Positions 33,375-43,724 of a DNA stretch of 64,000 nucleotides are shown one piece after another (within the stretch, counting starts at the first letter, position 1; every line of letters starts with the position of its first letter). The stretch covers positions 2,443,701 through 2,507,700 of the forward strand of contig OX453276.1 in the NCBI GenBank assembly GCA_949710005.1. The letters run 5' to 3'. Below the pieces are notes generated by a model. That model was given only the letters and a program-made list of their open reading frames with translations, searched no databases and had not been told where the DNA came from. The translations under genes and the position numbers were made by a program. The stretch comes from Ricordea florida (Eukaryota; Cnidaria; Anthozoa; Corallimorpharia; Ricordeidae).

Positions 33375-33755
33375 CTTTCTGGCAGAAACGTAACACTTGT
33401 TGCCAGTTATCCTCTCGTCGCTATCCGCCTGTTTCAAATGGCCAAGACAAATTTTGCTATAACCCGTTTTGACAGTATCAAGCTCTTTAAACACGGCGAC
33501 CAAACGCTGGGGACAGTTGGTTAGTACCCCAGAGCATGTATCTTCCAACGACCTTTTCGGGAAGCAGCACCCAGGCTGCTGTTTCTGTTTCCTCTCGTCG
33601 TCAAAATGTCTTACGCATAGATATTCACCCTCCTCGAAACCGTATTTTTTACACTCATTATTATTCAGATGGGAAATTTTTCCCCAGCAACCTACGCTAC
33701 TCAACAAACAGTTTTCTTTGTTCCGTAAACTTCGCGGGGCTTTTGAACAGAACAT
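33375..33755 (-). CDS. Host gene exon 1 (Cys/His-rich domain)
   Basis: ATG 33755, donor AAG/GTGAGG at 33375 in phase 0. It contains a Cys/His array (CLLSSVGC, YLCVRHF, QPGCCFP, CPQRLVAVF, ICLGHLKQAD) that looks metal-binding. This resembles an anthozoan expansion of THAP-like or other zinc-finger proteins, but I cannot name the family. With exons 2-4 the product is about 245 residues, probably a nuclear dimer. Duplicated at 38957-39337. Confidence 0.6.
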
Positions 33756-34785
33756 TATGGAAACAAAACTTTACAGTCTTTTTTTTTACCGTCGCTGTTT
33801 TGTTTACAACGGCAACAACGGACCCTTTAATTGCCCACAGTGACAGGCGGCTACAGAAACGGCGGGAAAACTGCCGGCCTGCGTGTGGCCGGTACGCAGA
33901 AAATGGCGACAACTCAACAAGGACAACACAACAACAAGGTTATTAAAAGTAAAATGTTTTAATATGCTCAGGTTCAAATACATTCACTTAAAAGGAGCAT
34001 TAACAACAAACAAGGAATAAATCACTGACCTGATCATATATTACAAGATATATAAGGTTTCGATAAAACTGAATTAGCTTTGTAAAGACGAAGAACTGCT
34101 TACCCGAGAGGCAAAACCAGTGCGACAATTTTAACGAAGCCAGGAGGAGAGACTTACATGATTCCTTTGCCACCACTTCACAGTTACAACTTTGAAAGGC
34201 GTTTAAAAAAAGTCATTGGAACGAAAAAAAAGTCATATTTGATATTTTGTGTGGAAATTATCGAACTTTCTACTACGAGAATTCTGACCTTAAATATTCA
34301 TCGACGGCCTTAAACAACGAGAAATTCTAAGGTCCACTGAATTCCTACCGTCGAGAACAGCTATCGTCAAAGACAGTACAACGATATAGAAAACACTTAC
34401 GGAAAAAACATCCGATTGTCGTTTAAAAAAAACCACACGGAATCAAAAGGGATTGAACTGAAAAGTTGATGGGCAATCTCATCTTGTACTCCAATATGCG
34501 GGCGCAAACTGGACCCCAAATACGTGGCAAAATACAATTTGTCGTCCGCCATTTTGAATTTGTAACGTCGAGTTTTTCGTAGCGCATGCGCTGTGGTTTT
34601 TCCGCCTTGTCGCACAGACCCGCGTTGCTGTGAAAGGAATGTGCCAATCAGCAACTTTCGCTTTGTTACAGAACTCTTCCCAAGGGGGTCCTAGGGGAGC
34701 TCCCCCACTCCTTTGGGATACCGCTGTTTTGTTGGAGCATTTGATTACAGCTCCCGACAGGAGCTCATTTACCAGGAGCATATTA
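33756..34785. other. Host flank, probable promoter of the coiled-coil gene
   Basis: A locally GC-rich stretch (33840-33910) with a plus-strand ATGGCG at 33903 in good context, so the promoter may be bidirectional. A minus-strand ATGGCGG at 34553 opens a 51-codon frame of uncertain value. No further gene seen. Confidence 0.4.
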
Positions 34786-35036
34786 GGCCTGGTTTTCACT
34801 TCGACGCAAGCATAAGGATTAGCAGAAAACACAGGAGAACACCAAGGCATAAAGTCAAGTGTATGACGTAAGACATCGACATAAGCATAAGACATCGACG
34901 TAAGACCAAGCATAAGCAAAGTAAAGACAAAGAAACAAACAAAGAAAAACACCGTGCTTTTGTCTTCTAAAGCCCCACAGGACACGTTTTTCTTTGTCTT
35001 TATTTTCTTATGCTTGCGTCGTAGTGAAAACAAGGC
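34786..35036. mobile_element. MITE with about 30-bp inverted repeats, TTA duplication
   Basis: The ends GGCCTGGTTTTCACTTCGAC and its inverse (from GTCGTAGTGAAAACAAGGC) flank a 250-bp non-coding core with GACATCGAC repeats. TTA lies on both sides, as in PIF/Harbinger-type elements. Second copy in the duplication. Confidence 0.65.
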
Positions 35037-35040
35037 TTAA

Positions 35041-35930
35041 CTGCTTTAGGCCCCATCCAAACTAATGCGTTTTCAAAAGTCTCCGTTTCATCTCGGCAGA
35101 AACCAAGCAAAACATTTTCATCCACACTAGCATTTTCGTATCGTTTTCACCTATCCACACTACGGGACGGACCATTAGAAAAGTGATGGGGGGGGGGGGG
35201 GGGGGGTGGGGAATTTTCAGCTTGCACGAATTTTTTTTTTCGCTTACTACTTGTGCAGGAATTTTTTTTTCAGGTGAACCCCTCTTCACGAATTTCTTTT
35301 ACTACGTGTGAAAAAGTCACAATTGGACCTTGCTTCTGCATGATTTTTTTTTTCTTACTTTCTTCTTTGCATGAATTTTTTTTCTTGGATTTTTCCCTTG
35401 CATGAATTTTTTTTTTTCCACCCACCCCCCCCCCCCCATCACTTTTCTAATGGTCCGTCCCTAAAACGCTATAAAACGATGAAAACGATAAAAAACGACT
35501 GGAGCCAAGGACTGTGCATGTGTTAGATGCTCGATTTGGACTGGAACCGATTGCATGTGACCAGATGTGACGCTTTTTATGTCACCGTTTTTAACTGTTT
35601 TCGTTTTGACCTTTCCACACCAGAAACGGAGCGATTTCAAAACGATGCGTTTTCAAATGTCTCCACTTTGGAGAGCGTTTTTGATACCGCATCCACACTA
35701 ATGCGTTTTCGTTTAAAAACACACACTTTGTAATGCGGTTTGGTCTTCTGTCCAAACTAAAACGCCCAAAAACGGATGCGTTTTCAAAGGAAAACGCATC
35801 GCTTCAAAAACTCTCTTCAAAGTGGAGACATTTGAAAACGCATCGTTTTTTGTGCAATATTCGAGTGTTTTTTCATGTTGTTTTCGGCTTCGTGTTGTTG
35901 TTCACGCCACGACGAGTGGAAGCATGGCGA
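35041..35930. repeat. Palindrome-rich region of ATGCGTTTTCAAA repeats
   Basis: Many direct and inverted copies of ATGCGTTTTCAAA and TCCACACTAATGCG, consistent with a degenerate foldback element. It is interrupted by the 35164-35461 element. Duplicated near 40840-41730. Confidence 0.5.
35164..35461. mobile_element. Nested MITE with G/C-tract ends
   Basis: Inverted ends GGGACGGACCATTAGAAAAG continue into a run of G on one side and C on the other; run lengths differ in the second copy (40968-41260). The core holds repeats of GCATGAATTTTTTTT. Inserted into the surrounding palindromic repeat. Confidence 0.6.
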
Positions 35931-35934
35931 TGTC

Positions 35935-35948
35935 TTCCGTTTTCCTAA
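35935..35948. other. 14-bp filler at the duplication junction
   Basis: TTCCGTTTTCCTAA is inserted between the copies and repeats the sequence found a few bases into copy 2 (CTTCCGTTTTCCTAACTC), so it is a templated insertion. Confidence 0.8.
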
Positions 35949-36137
35949 ACATCTTCCGTTTTCCTAACTCCCCCTGATTCAGCAACACCCAAAAAAGCAC
36001 CCCCATCCAAGAAAAAAAAATCTACATCCAAACGCATCTTCAGCCCTACCATGACAAGATCCAAGACAAAGAAAAAGAAAGAACAGGTTGGAACCGGTAT
36101 CTTCAACTTGATGCAGCGTCATTGGTTGCGCTATTAA
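35949..36137 (+). pseudogene. 3' fragment of the 29962 gene, copy 2
   Basis: Only the last 62 codons of the Polinton conserved protein are present, including the QVGTG site. No start or promoter. Confidence 0.9.
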
Positions 36138-36225
36138 CCGGACAGCCTGGTTCTTTTCACGCGTGTGTATAAAAGTAGGAACAATTTCATTTCACCACTC
36201 ATCATCGAGCCAAGACCCAAGAACC

Positions 36226-37131
36226 ATGTTTTCGTACGGTCCTGTGAAACCAGAACAGCCACATCAGCTTTGTGGGTTCTGTCAAAACACTTTGACCACA
36301 TTCAACGCGAAAACATTTCCTTACACCAGCTACACAAAGTGTTACAAAGATGGCGGTTGTGCTTTCTTCACCAAAACAGATAACTTGGACTGCTATTCAT
36401 CAGTGTTGCTGTACAAAGTGCAATCGCTCTACAAACACCTCCCACCACTGTGTAGACACGGAGATACAGCTATCATGAATTTGGCCAATACAGAGGAAAA
36501 TAAAAACAGGCCATTTTTCAAGTGTGCTTTCAACAAGATGCAGGATGCTCCGTGTAACTTCTTTCAGTGGGCAGATGAAGCTCCCAACGCTAAGACCATT
36601 GAGTGCAATGCTGGTAGAAGCGTGAATACCGCAACATCGGTAAAGCCACCCCCAACTTCCCCCGTAAAGGAAAGAAAAAGAAAGCACAGAGAAACCGCCT
36701 TCCCTCCCACCAAGATTCTCGTTTTGGAAGTAGATGGTGAGGCGAGAAGATTCGACGGGAATCTAATGCTACCCAAAGAAGGGGAAAAACGAAAACCCCG
36801 GCGCTGTAAACCCGGTAAGGTGGCTCGTTACTTCAGAAGCGAATTGGAAACACACTTGGTACAAGATGAGTTCCGCTATTTCTACCAAGACTGGATGATT
36901 CCCGAACGATTCATCACCTCTGATTTCCTATCCGGTAAAACAGATATCGTGGTGGTGGGACCCCATGTTGAAAAAAAGCCCAAGCAGAAAAAAGAAGCAT
37001 CGCCCGTGACAGTTGAAGAACCCATTACGCTTACAAGAGAGGAGATCTTAGCAAAAGAGGTTGACAGTGTGGATGATGCAGTGCTTTACACAGACATGTT
37101 AAACAAACTAGAAGAACAGTCGCAGCAGTAG
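36226..37131 (+). CDS. zf-GRF-like protein, second copy (301 aa)
   Basis: Identical in protein sequence to 30644-31549, with its own TATA box (36168-36175) and AATAAA. It could be expressed outside a complete element. Confidence 0.75.
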   Translation: MFSYGPVKPEQPHQLCGFCQNTLTTFNAKTFPYTSYTKCYKDGGCAFFTKTDNLDCYSSVLLYKVQSLYKHLPPLCRHGDTAIMNLANTEENKNRPFFKCAFNKMQDAPCNFFQWADEAPNAKTIECNAGRSVNTATSVKPPPTSPVKERKRKHRETAFPPTKILVLEVDGEARRFDGNLMLPKEGEKRKPRRCKPGKVARYFRSELETHLVQDEFRYFYQDWMIPERFITSDFLSGKTDIVVVGPHVEKKPKQKKEASPVTVEEPITLTREEILAKEVDSVDDAVLYTDMLNKLEEQSQQ

Positions 37132-37280
37132 GAAAAGAAAAGAAAGTTGTACATATTTTTTTCCATTCTAAGTAGTGAGACATTAAATAAAAAACTCTTT
37201 TTTTATCACAAAACAAGCTTTATTTTGTTGTTTTTTCTCTCTTGACTACAGCATAACATAGTTTTCTTCTTCTTGCTCCA

Positions 37281-37616
37281 TTACTCTTTTTTTATCTTAT
37301 CTATAACAAAGGGAACGATTTTGTCACAGTCCGATTCAATATATCCAACCAGTATGAGTGTTCCATCCTCTTGATCTTCATGTACATTCACTTTATATTC
37401 CTTCTTTTTCGGTAATAGTTCGCTATTCCATCCTCCTCTATACTCTTCACCTCTCCATCTCCAATCAGCACGAAACCACACAGTACATTCTATCTTTCGT
37501 GGTAAATCCCACGGTATCCATTGTATCTTATCCACATGTATGTTCATATCCCCCTTCAACATAGTATATCTTTTACTCATCAGTTCCCTCATCGTTTTGG
37601 CTAACTGCTGTTCCAT
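37281..37616 (-). CDS. Right-end paralogue 1, second copy (111 aa)
   Basis: Identical to 31699-32034. Still preceded by the second copy of its neighbour and promoter. Confidence 0.65.
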   Translation of the reverse strand: MEQQLAKTMRELMSKRYTMLKGDMNIHVDKIQWIPWDLPRKIECTVWFRADWRWRGEEYRGGWNSELLPKKKEYKVNVHEDQEDGTLILVGYIESDCDKIVPFVIDKIKKE

Positions 37617-37620
37617 CTGA

Positions 37621-38139
37621 TTAGTTGTTGTTCAATCTGATATCGGTGAGTACAAATGGTAACTCCGCGTTAGTGACTGTGGAAGGAATGAATCCGTAAC
37701 CGACCCTATCCTCAGTTTTAGGATCTTCAAATGCATTAATCTTGTTGTGTCTCTCCTTGGGTAGGATTTCACCTTTCCACTCTGCTCGGTACATGTCCTC
37801 ACCGCCGCCAAAATCTGCCCAGAAGTAAACATCACAGGTAACTTCTTTGTAACTGCGTTCCCATGATATCCAGTCCACCTGAGAGATGTAGATATCCATC
37901 TGCGTGACTAATTCCTCGTACTCTCTTCCCAACCGCTCCAAACAATGTAGTTTCTCCAACGCATCTTCCAGTTCTTCCCTATTGCTCATCTGATCGTAAG
38001 CTTCTGGTGGTGGTAAGTCTTCTATTATTTCGCCAGCATCCCCTGTATCTTTAAGTCTGGCTCTATATCTTTTCATCTCATCTGCAGTAACTGCAATGTT
38101 CTGTTCGATTCTATTTCGAATATTTTCCAAGTCCTCCAT
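37621..38139 (-). CDS. Right-end paralogue 2, second copy (172 aa)
   Basis: Identical to 32039-32557, with TATA box at 38183-38192. Confidence 0.65.
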   Translation of the reverse strand: MEDLENIRNRIEQNIAVTADEMKRYRARLKDTGDAGEIIEDLPPPEAYDQMSNREELEDALEKLHCLERLGREYEELVTQMDIYISQVDWISWERSYKEVTCDVYFWADFGGGEDMYRAEWKGEILPKERHNKINAFEDPKTEDRVGYGFIPSTVTNAELPFVLTDIRLNNN

Positions 38140-38220
38140 GCTTTTACTTTTTTCTGAAAGTGATTCACCAAAATCTTTTCACACTTTTATAACCCCATTT
38201 TCAAACAAACAGGTTTTTTA

Positions 38221-38366
38221 CCACTCAAATTAAATTCAACAAGATCCACCCGAAAAAACCGGTTTTCGAAACTCCCAAACCGGTTTGACTGCATTCCTAA
38301 CATTCCACAAAATCGAACAGCCAATCAGCGCTCTAGATTTGTTCCATAGTGACCCCCTTTACTACT
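38221..38366 (-). repeat. Second copy of the right terminal inverted repeat
   Basis: Identical to 32639-32784 and followed by GATGGA at 38367-38372. With the left end at 8445 an integrase could in principle pair with either right end. Confidence 0.95.
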
Positions 38367-38426
38367 GATGGAATAAAGTCAAATGTTCTTCTCAGTATGA
38401 TTGGACAGGATAAAAAGTTAACTTAC

Positions 38427-39337
38427 TGACTGTATTTTTTTCTGCTAGCTTTTTGGTCTCAGCTAGGAGCTCATCAATCGTGTTTTGCTTTTCCTTGTTG
38501 TTCTGTTCTATCACTGCAAATGTTGGGAAAATTGTTAATTTCTGTTGTCTATTGATCTTTTATTTAGCAGGGTTTTCTTTGAAACTGGATTTTCAAATGT
38601 TCCATTTTAGAAAAGCAAAATTGTATAACAGTTTAAACTTTCCTGAAACAATAACAACTTTTATAAGAAAACCCTTTTAATGCAATAAAGCCATTAAAAA
38701 ACAAAAATGAAACACACCTTTAATATGGTTATTCAGGTGTGAATTCTTTTCTATGAGCTCTTTATTTTCTTGTTCAAGTGTTTCCAGCTTTTTAAGAAGC
38801 TCACACCAGTTAGGTACATCCTTTGGGGAAACCTTTGTGGGGCTCGCTTCATTTTCGCCGCGAGAGTGTTGTCGCTATTAAAACAAATGACAGTAATAAT
38901 TTCCTACTTGCAAAGGAAAGGAAAGCGAACTGGGAATATCAGTGCAAAACCCTCACCTTTCTGGCAGAAACGTAACACTTGTTGCCAGTTATCCTCTCGT
39001 CGCTATCCGCCTGTTTCAAATGGCCAAGACAAATTTTGCTATAACCCGTTTTGACAGTATCAAGCTCTTTAAACACGGCGACCAAACGCTGGGGACAGTT
39101 GGTTAGTACCCCAGAGCATGTATCTTCCAACGACCTTTTCGGGAAGCAGCACCCAGGCTGCTGTTTCTGTTTCCTCTCGTCGTCAAAATGTCTTACGCAT
39201 AGATATTCACCCTCCTCGAAACCGTATTTTTTACACTCATTATTATTCAGATGGGAAATTTTTCCCCAGCAACCTACGCTACTCAACAAACAGTTTTCTT
39301 TGTTCCGTAAACTTCGCGGGGCTTTTGAACAGAACAT
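38427..39337 (-). pseudogene. Second copy of host gene exons 1-3, no last exon
   Basis: Exons at 38957-39337, 38718-38874 and 38427-38513, unchanged from copy 1. Transcription from this copy would run into the duplicated Polinton end and lacks exon 4, so it is a partial gene. Confidence 0.65.
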
Positions 39338-39895
39338 TATGGAAACAAAACTTTACAGTCTTTTTTTTTACCGTCGCTGTTTTGTTTACAACGGCAACAA
39401 CGGACCCTTTAATTGCCCACAGTGACAGGCGGCTACAGAAACGGCGGGAAAACTGCCGGCCTGCGTGTGGCCGGTACGCAGAAAATGGCGACAACTCAAC
39501 AAGGACAACACAACAACAAGGTTATTAAAAGTAAAATGTTTTAATATGCTCAGGTTCAAATACATTCACTTAAAAGGAGCATTAACAACAAACAAGGAAT
39601 AAATCACTGACCTGATCATATATTACAAGATATATAAGGTTTCGATAAAACTGAATTAGCTTTGTAAAGACGAAGAACTGCTTACCCGAGAGGCAAAACC
39701 AGTGCGACAATTTTAACGAAGCCAGGAGGAGAGACTTACATGATTCCTTTGCCACCACTTCACAGTTACAACTTTGAAAGGCGTTTAAAAAAAGTCATTG
39801 GAACGAAAAAAAAGTCATATTTGATATTTTGTGTGGAAATTATCGAACTTTCTACTACGAGAATTCTGACCTTAAATATTCATCGACGGCCTTAA

Positions 39896-39918
39896 CCCTT
39901 TCACTCCCAAGAGTGACT

Positions 39919-39963
<45 letters not shown>

Positions 39964-39989
39964 ATGGAGACCCCTTGGGAGTGAAAGGG
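39896..39989. mobile_element. piggyBac-type MITE, copy 1 (94 bp)
   Basis: Inverted ends CCCTTTCACTCCCAAG, flanked by TTAA on both sides (39892-39895 and 39990-39993). CCC...GGG ends with TTAA duplications are typical of piggyBac elements. No coding capacity. Confidence 0.8.
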
Positions 39990-40009
39990 TTAAAAACTAT
40001 CTCCCTTAA

Positions 40010-40032
40010 CCCTTTCACTCCCAAGAGTGACT

Positions 40033-40077
<45 letters not shown>

Positions 40078-40103
40078 ATGGAGACCCCTTGGGAGTGAAA
40101 GGG
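40010..40103. mobile_element. piggyBac-type MITE, copy 2 (94 bp)
   Basis: Apparently identical to the first copy, separated from it by 20 bp including both TTAA sites. Absent from duplication copy 1, so inserted after the duplication or lost from copy 1. Confidence 0.8.
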
Positions 40104-41732
40104 TTAAACAACGAGAAATTCTAAGGTCCACTGAATTCCTACCGTCGAGAACAGCTATCGTCAAAGACAGTACAACGATATAGAAAACACTTACGGAAAA
40201 AACATCCGATTGTCGTTTAAAAAAAACCACACGGAATCAAAAGGGATTGAACTGAAAAGTTGATGGGCAATCTCATCTTGTACTCCAATATGCGGGCGCA
40301 AACTGGACCCCAAATACGTGGCAAAATACAATTTGTCGTCCGCCATTTTGAATTTGTAACGTCGAGTTTTTCGTAGCGCATGCGCTGTGGTTTTTCCGCC
40401 TTGTCGCACAGACCCGCGTTGCTGTGAAAGGAATGTGCCAATCAGCAACTTTCGCTTTGTTACAGAACTCTTCCCAAGGGGGTCCTAGGGGAGCTCCCCC
40501 ACTCCTTTGGGATACCGCTGTTTTGTTGGAGCATTTGATTACAGCTCCCGACAGGAGCTCATTTACCAGGAGCATATTAGGCCTGGTTTTCACTTCGACG
40601 CAAGCATAAGGATTAGCAGAAAACACAGGAGAACACCAAGGCATAAAGTCAAGTGTATGACGTAAGACATCGACATAAGCATAAGACATCGACGTAAGAC
40701 CAAGCATAAGCAAAGTAAAGACAAAGAAACAAACAAAGAAAAACACCGTGCTTTTGTCTTCTAAAGCCCCACAGGACACGTTTTTCTTTGTCTTTATTTT
40801 CTTATGCTTGCGTCGTAGTGAAAACAAGGCTTAACTGCTTTAGGCCCCATCCAAACTAATGCGTTTTCAAAAGTCTCCGTTTCATCTCGGCAGAAACCAA
40901 GCAAAACATTTTCATCCACACTAGCATTTTCGTATCGTTTTCACTTATCCACACTACGGGACGGACCATTAGAAAAGTGATGGGGGGGGGGGGGGGGGGG
41001 GTGGGGAATTTTCAGCTTGCACGAATTTTTTTTTTCGCTTACTACTTGTGCAGGAATTTTTTTTTCAGGTGAACCCCTCTTCACGAATTTCTTTTACTAC
41101 GTGTGAAAAAGTCACAATTGGACCTTGCTTCTGCATGATTTTTTTTTTCTTACTTTCTTCTTTGCATGAATTTTTTTTCTTGGATTTTTCCCTTGCATGA
41201 ATTTTTTTTTTTCCACCCACCCCCCCCCCCCCCCCATCACTTTTCTAATGGTCCGTCCCTAAAACGCTATAAAACGATGAAAACGATAAAAAACGACTGG
41301 AGCCAAGGACTGTGCATGTGTTAGATGCTCGATTTGGACTGGAACCGATTGCATGTGACCAGATGTGACGCTTTTTATGTCACCGTTTTTAACTGTTTTC
41401 GTTTTGACCTTTCCACACCAGAAACGGAGCGATTTCAAAACGATGCGTTTTCAAATGTCTCCACTTTGGAGAGCGTTTTTGATACCGCATCCACACTAAT
41501 GCGTTTTCGTTTAAAAACACACACTTTGTAATGCGGTTTGGTCTTCTGTCCAAACTAAAACGCCCAAAAACGGATGCGTTTTCAAAGGAAAACGCATCGC
41601 TTCAAAAACTCTCTTCAAAGTGGAGACATTTGAAAACGCATCGTTTTTTGTGCAATATTCGAGTGTTTTTTCATGTTGTTTTCGGCTTCGTGTTGTTGTT
41701 CACGCCACGACGAGTGGAAGCATGGCGATGTC

Positions 41733-42741
41733 GATTCAAAGAATCTGCGACTCTGCACTACTGAGGAATATTCTTATGTTTGTTCCATACCAAAGATGGA
41801 AAAACCGCAAGAGGAAGATTTGTACATATTGAAACGAAAAGGAGTTGATATGTGGGTAAACAGTTCTTGGTTACTCAACGAACGCAATTCAAATGTATTA
41901 TAAATTACCTCTGTTCCATTACTATCGGTATGTTTGTAGGTATCGACAAAAGAACAACTGACTTTTTTAATGAAATCTTGAAAAACCACCGTTGCCTTTA
42001 GAGAGAAACACGTGGAGTGACTGCAAGTTGTGATATCGGAAATAATTTATTGGCATTTTCCACTAAATATAAAGTAGGTGACAAAAAAGTCGAATAGCAA
42101 TAGATTTCTGTCTTCTCTCATTTCTGATTGCTGCTGTGTTTGTATCGTGTTGTGCATTTTCGCTTGGCGAACATCTTTAGATAGCTAGATCACCTAAGGT
42201 TGTAGCAATGAACTTTGCAGACAGTTTCTTCTGGCAGTTGGCTTTTCAGTTTCTGGAACGCGCCGCGAATATCTTGTTGCTGTCGCAGGTGTGTGCTACT
42301 CGTGGTGGATATTGATATTTAGGGCCTGTTCACATGAAGGTGGGGGAACCCAGGTAGGTGAGGTAACCCGCCTATCCGTGGTCGAAAAGTAGCCCGCGTG
42401 TACATGTTGAGTTATTTTGAAACTTAATAACTTACAAATAAGTTATTTTTGATGAAAGCAAGGTATTATCATTATTGTTTGTCTTGGTCAATCTCAGAAG
42501 TCGGTGTTCCCCACATACGACTTTTTTATACTCCACTCACTGAAAGGTTCTTATGTAATAAAGACATGACGTATGTCTTTAGTCTTTAATTCGATCTTTT
42601 GGCTCTCTAACTTTACGAATAAATGTTTGAATTTCCCGCGAATAGCGATTTATCCAATGAAGGAGCTTAAATCAATTTAGTGATCAATTTTCCTCGCGCC
42701 AGAAAGCAACGGTTTCTGTTGCAGCAGGCCTATTGCTTCTG
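41733..42741. other. Unassigned host DNA
   Basis: Short open frames only. A GCATGGCGATGTCG context near 41720 starts a 36-codon frame of doubtful value. No repeats or RNA genes recognised. Confidence 0.4.
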
Positions 42742-43002
42742 CTATCGTCCTTGATCGGATGACCTTTCTATCTTGGTGAAATTCACATCAAAGAGATGTC
42801 TTTCCACCGTGCTCTCTGGACATACTCTTTTGTTAAGGCGCGGCTTGAGGTTTTCATCAAACATAATATGACAGAGATTCGTTCGAAGAAACCGTAGTGC
42901 TTCTCCTATTGTGAATCCTTTCGTGACGCCTAGTGGATGACACGAATACAACATTCTTGTATCAAAAGGTCGCTGTCTCTTAGAAGCTTGTTTACATGTC
43001 AA
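42742..43002 (-). pseudogene. Penelope-like element relic (RT to GIY-YIG linker)
   Basis: An 86-codon frame with the pattern SCHPLGVTKGFTIGEALRFLRTN, typical of the region after the reverse transcriptase in Penelope-like elements. The RT and GIY-YIG parts are not recognisable around it. Identification from memory of the motif, moderate certainty. Confidence 0.5.
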
Positions 43003-43179
43003 CGATAGACTCCTTGTTAGACCTGTCGCTTTTGTACACTTTGAATTCTGCCATGGGTGGATTGGTGCTCAGGCAAGACTGCAGTTTCGTTTCTCAAGAG
43101 GATCTCGTCAGTTGCCGCACCACGAAGTCCTTTCCACGATAAACGTCCACGTCACGCCATTGTGTGTCATGTGCTGAAC

Positions 43180-43515
43180 AACTTCTCTTGCTCTTCCAAT
43201 CCTTATAATGTCCTTCGAAGCGGACTTACATGATCTGGCGTTGTCTGATAATAAGGTGGCTGGTACTGATCACCTTCTCCTGGGGAATCGACGAAAAGCA
43301 AGCATAAAGGCTTCAGCATTGAGTCGTCTTGTTAACTCTAAGTGAACAGCTCGTGTAGAGGCGCAAGTAAACAAACATATGTATGACTTGGCGTCTTCCG
43401 GGTTTACAACCTTCTCTGATGTGTACAAAGGTCCAGCGAACTCAATACCAGTGTACGTAAAGGGTGGGTCGTCTGAAACGCGTTTTTCTGGTACTTTGGG
43501 TGTTTGCGGGAGTGA
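43180..43515 (-). pseudogene. BEL/Pao integrase relic
   Basis: On the minus strand the pattern RVSDDPPFTYTGIEFAGP, then LFTCASTRAVHLELT, then a DNA-R-type second Asp region, with stops in between. Related to the fragment at 46692-47522 but more decayed. Not functional. Confidence 0.65.
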
Positions 43516-43724
43516 GAAATGTTACCCTTCAATCCTTCTACATTTCACACTTCTTCTTAGAATCTTCTTGACAGCTTATCGTCCTCGTATGATTCAAAAG
43601 TGTTCCCTTAGAGTCGTGAGGGTTGTGTTTCACTTGTTCCAGTTCCTTTGTCAAACCCTTCTAAACTTTCATTCCCCACGGTTAGTTTCGCTGAGTACTT
43701 AGCATTTGCTGAGAACAGAAGACC

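Larger units (their letters stand above)
30367..35934. repeat. Direct duplication, copy 1 (5.57 kb)
   Basis: Spans the last third of the 29962 gene, the rest of element B with its right terminal repeat, the host exons and the MITEs. Nearly identical to 35949-41732, with an offset of 5,582 bp that rises to 5,794 after a MITE insertion in copy 2. Confidence 0.95.
35949..41732. repeat. Direct duplication, copy 2 (5.78 kb)
   Basis: Near-perfect copy of 30367-35934 with a 212-bp MITE insertion at 39896-40107 and slightly longer G and C tracts. It ends at GATGTC, where copy 1 joins the filler. Confidence 0.95.

Noticed and set aside
32785-33755. THAP domain in the host exon
   Set aside because: The Cys/His pattern lacks the C-x2-4-C start and the AVPTIF-type box, so only a generic zinc-binding label is used.
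34479-35033. 184-residue minus-strand frame
   Set aside because: Overlaps a MITE and has MITE-derived low-complexity sequence. It is duplicated only because the DNA is.
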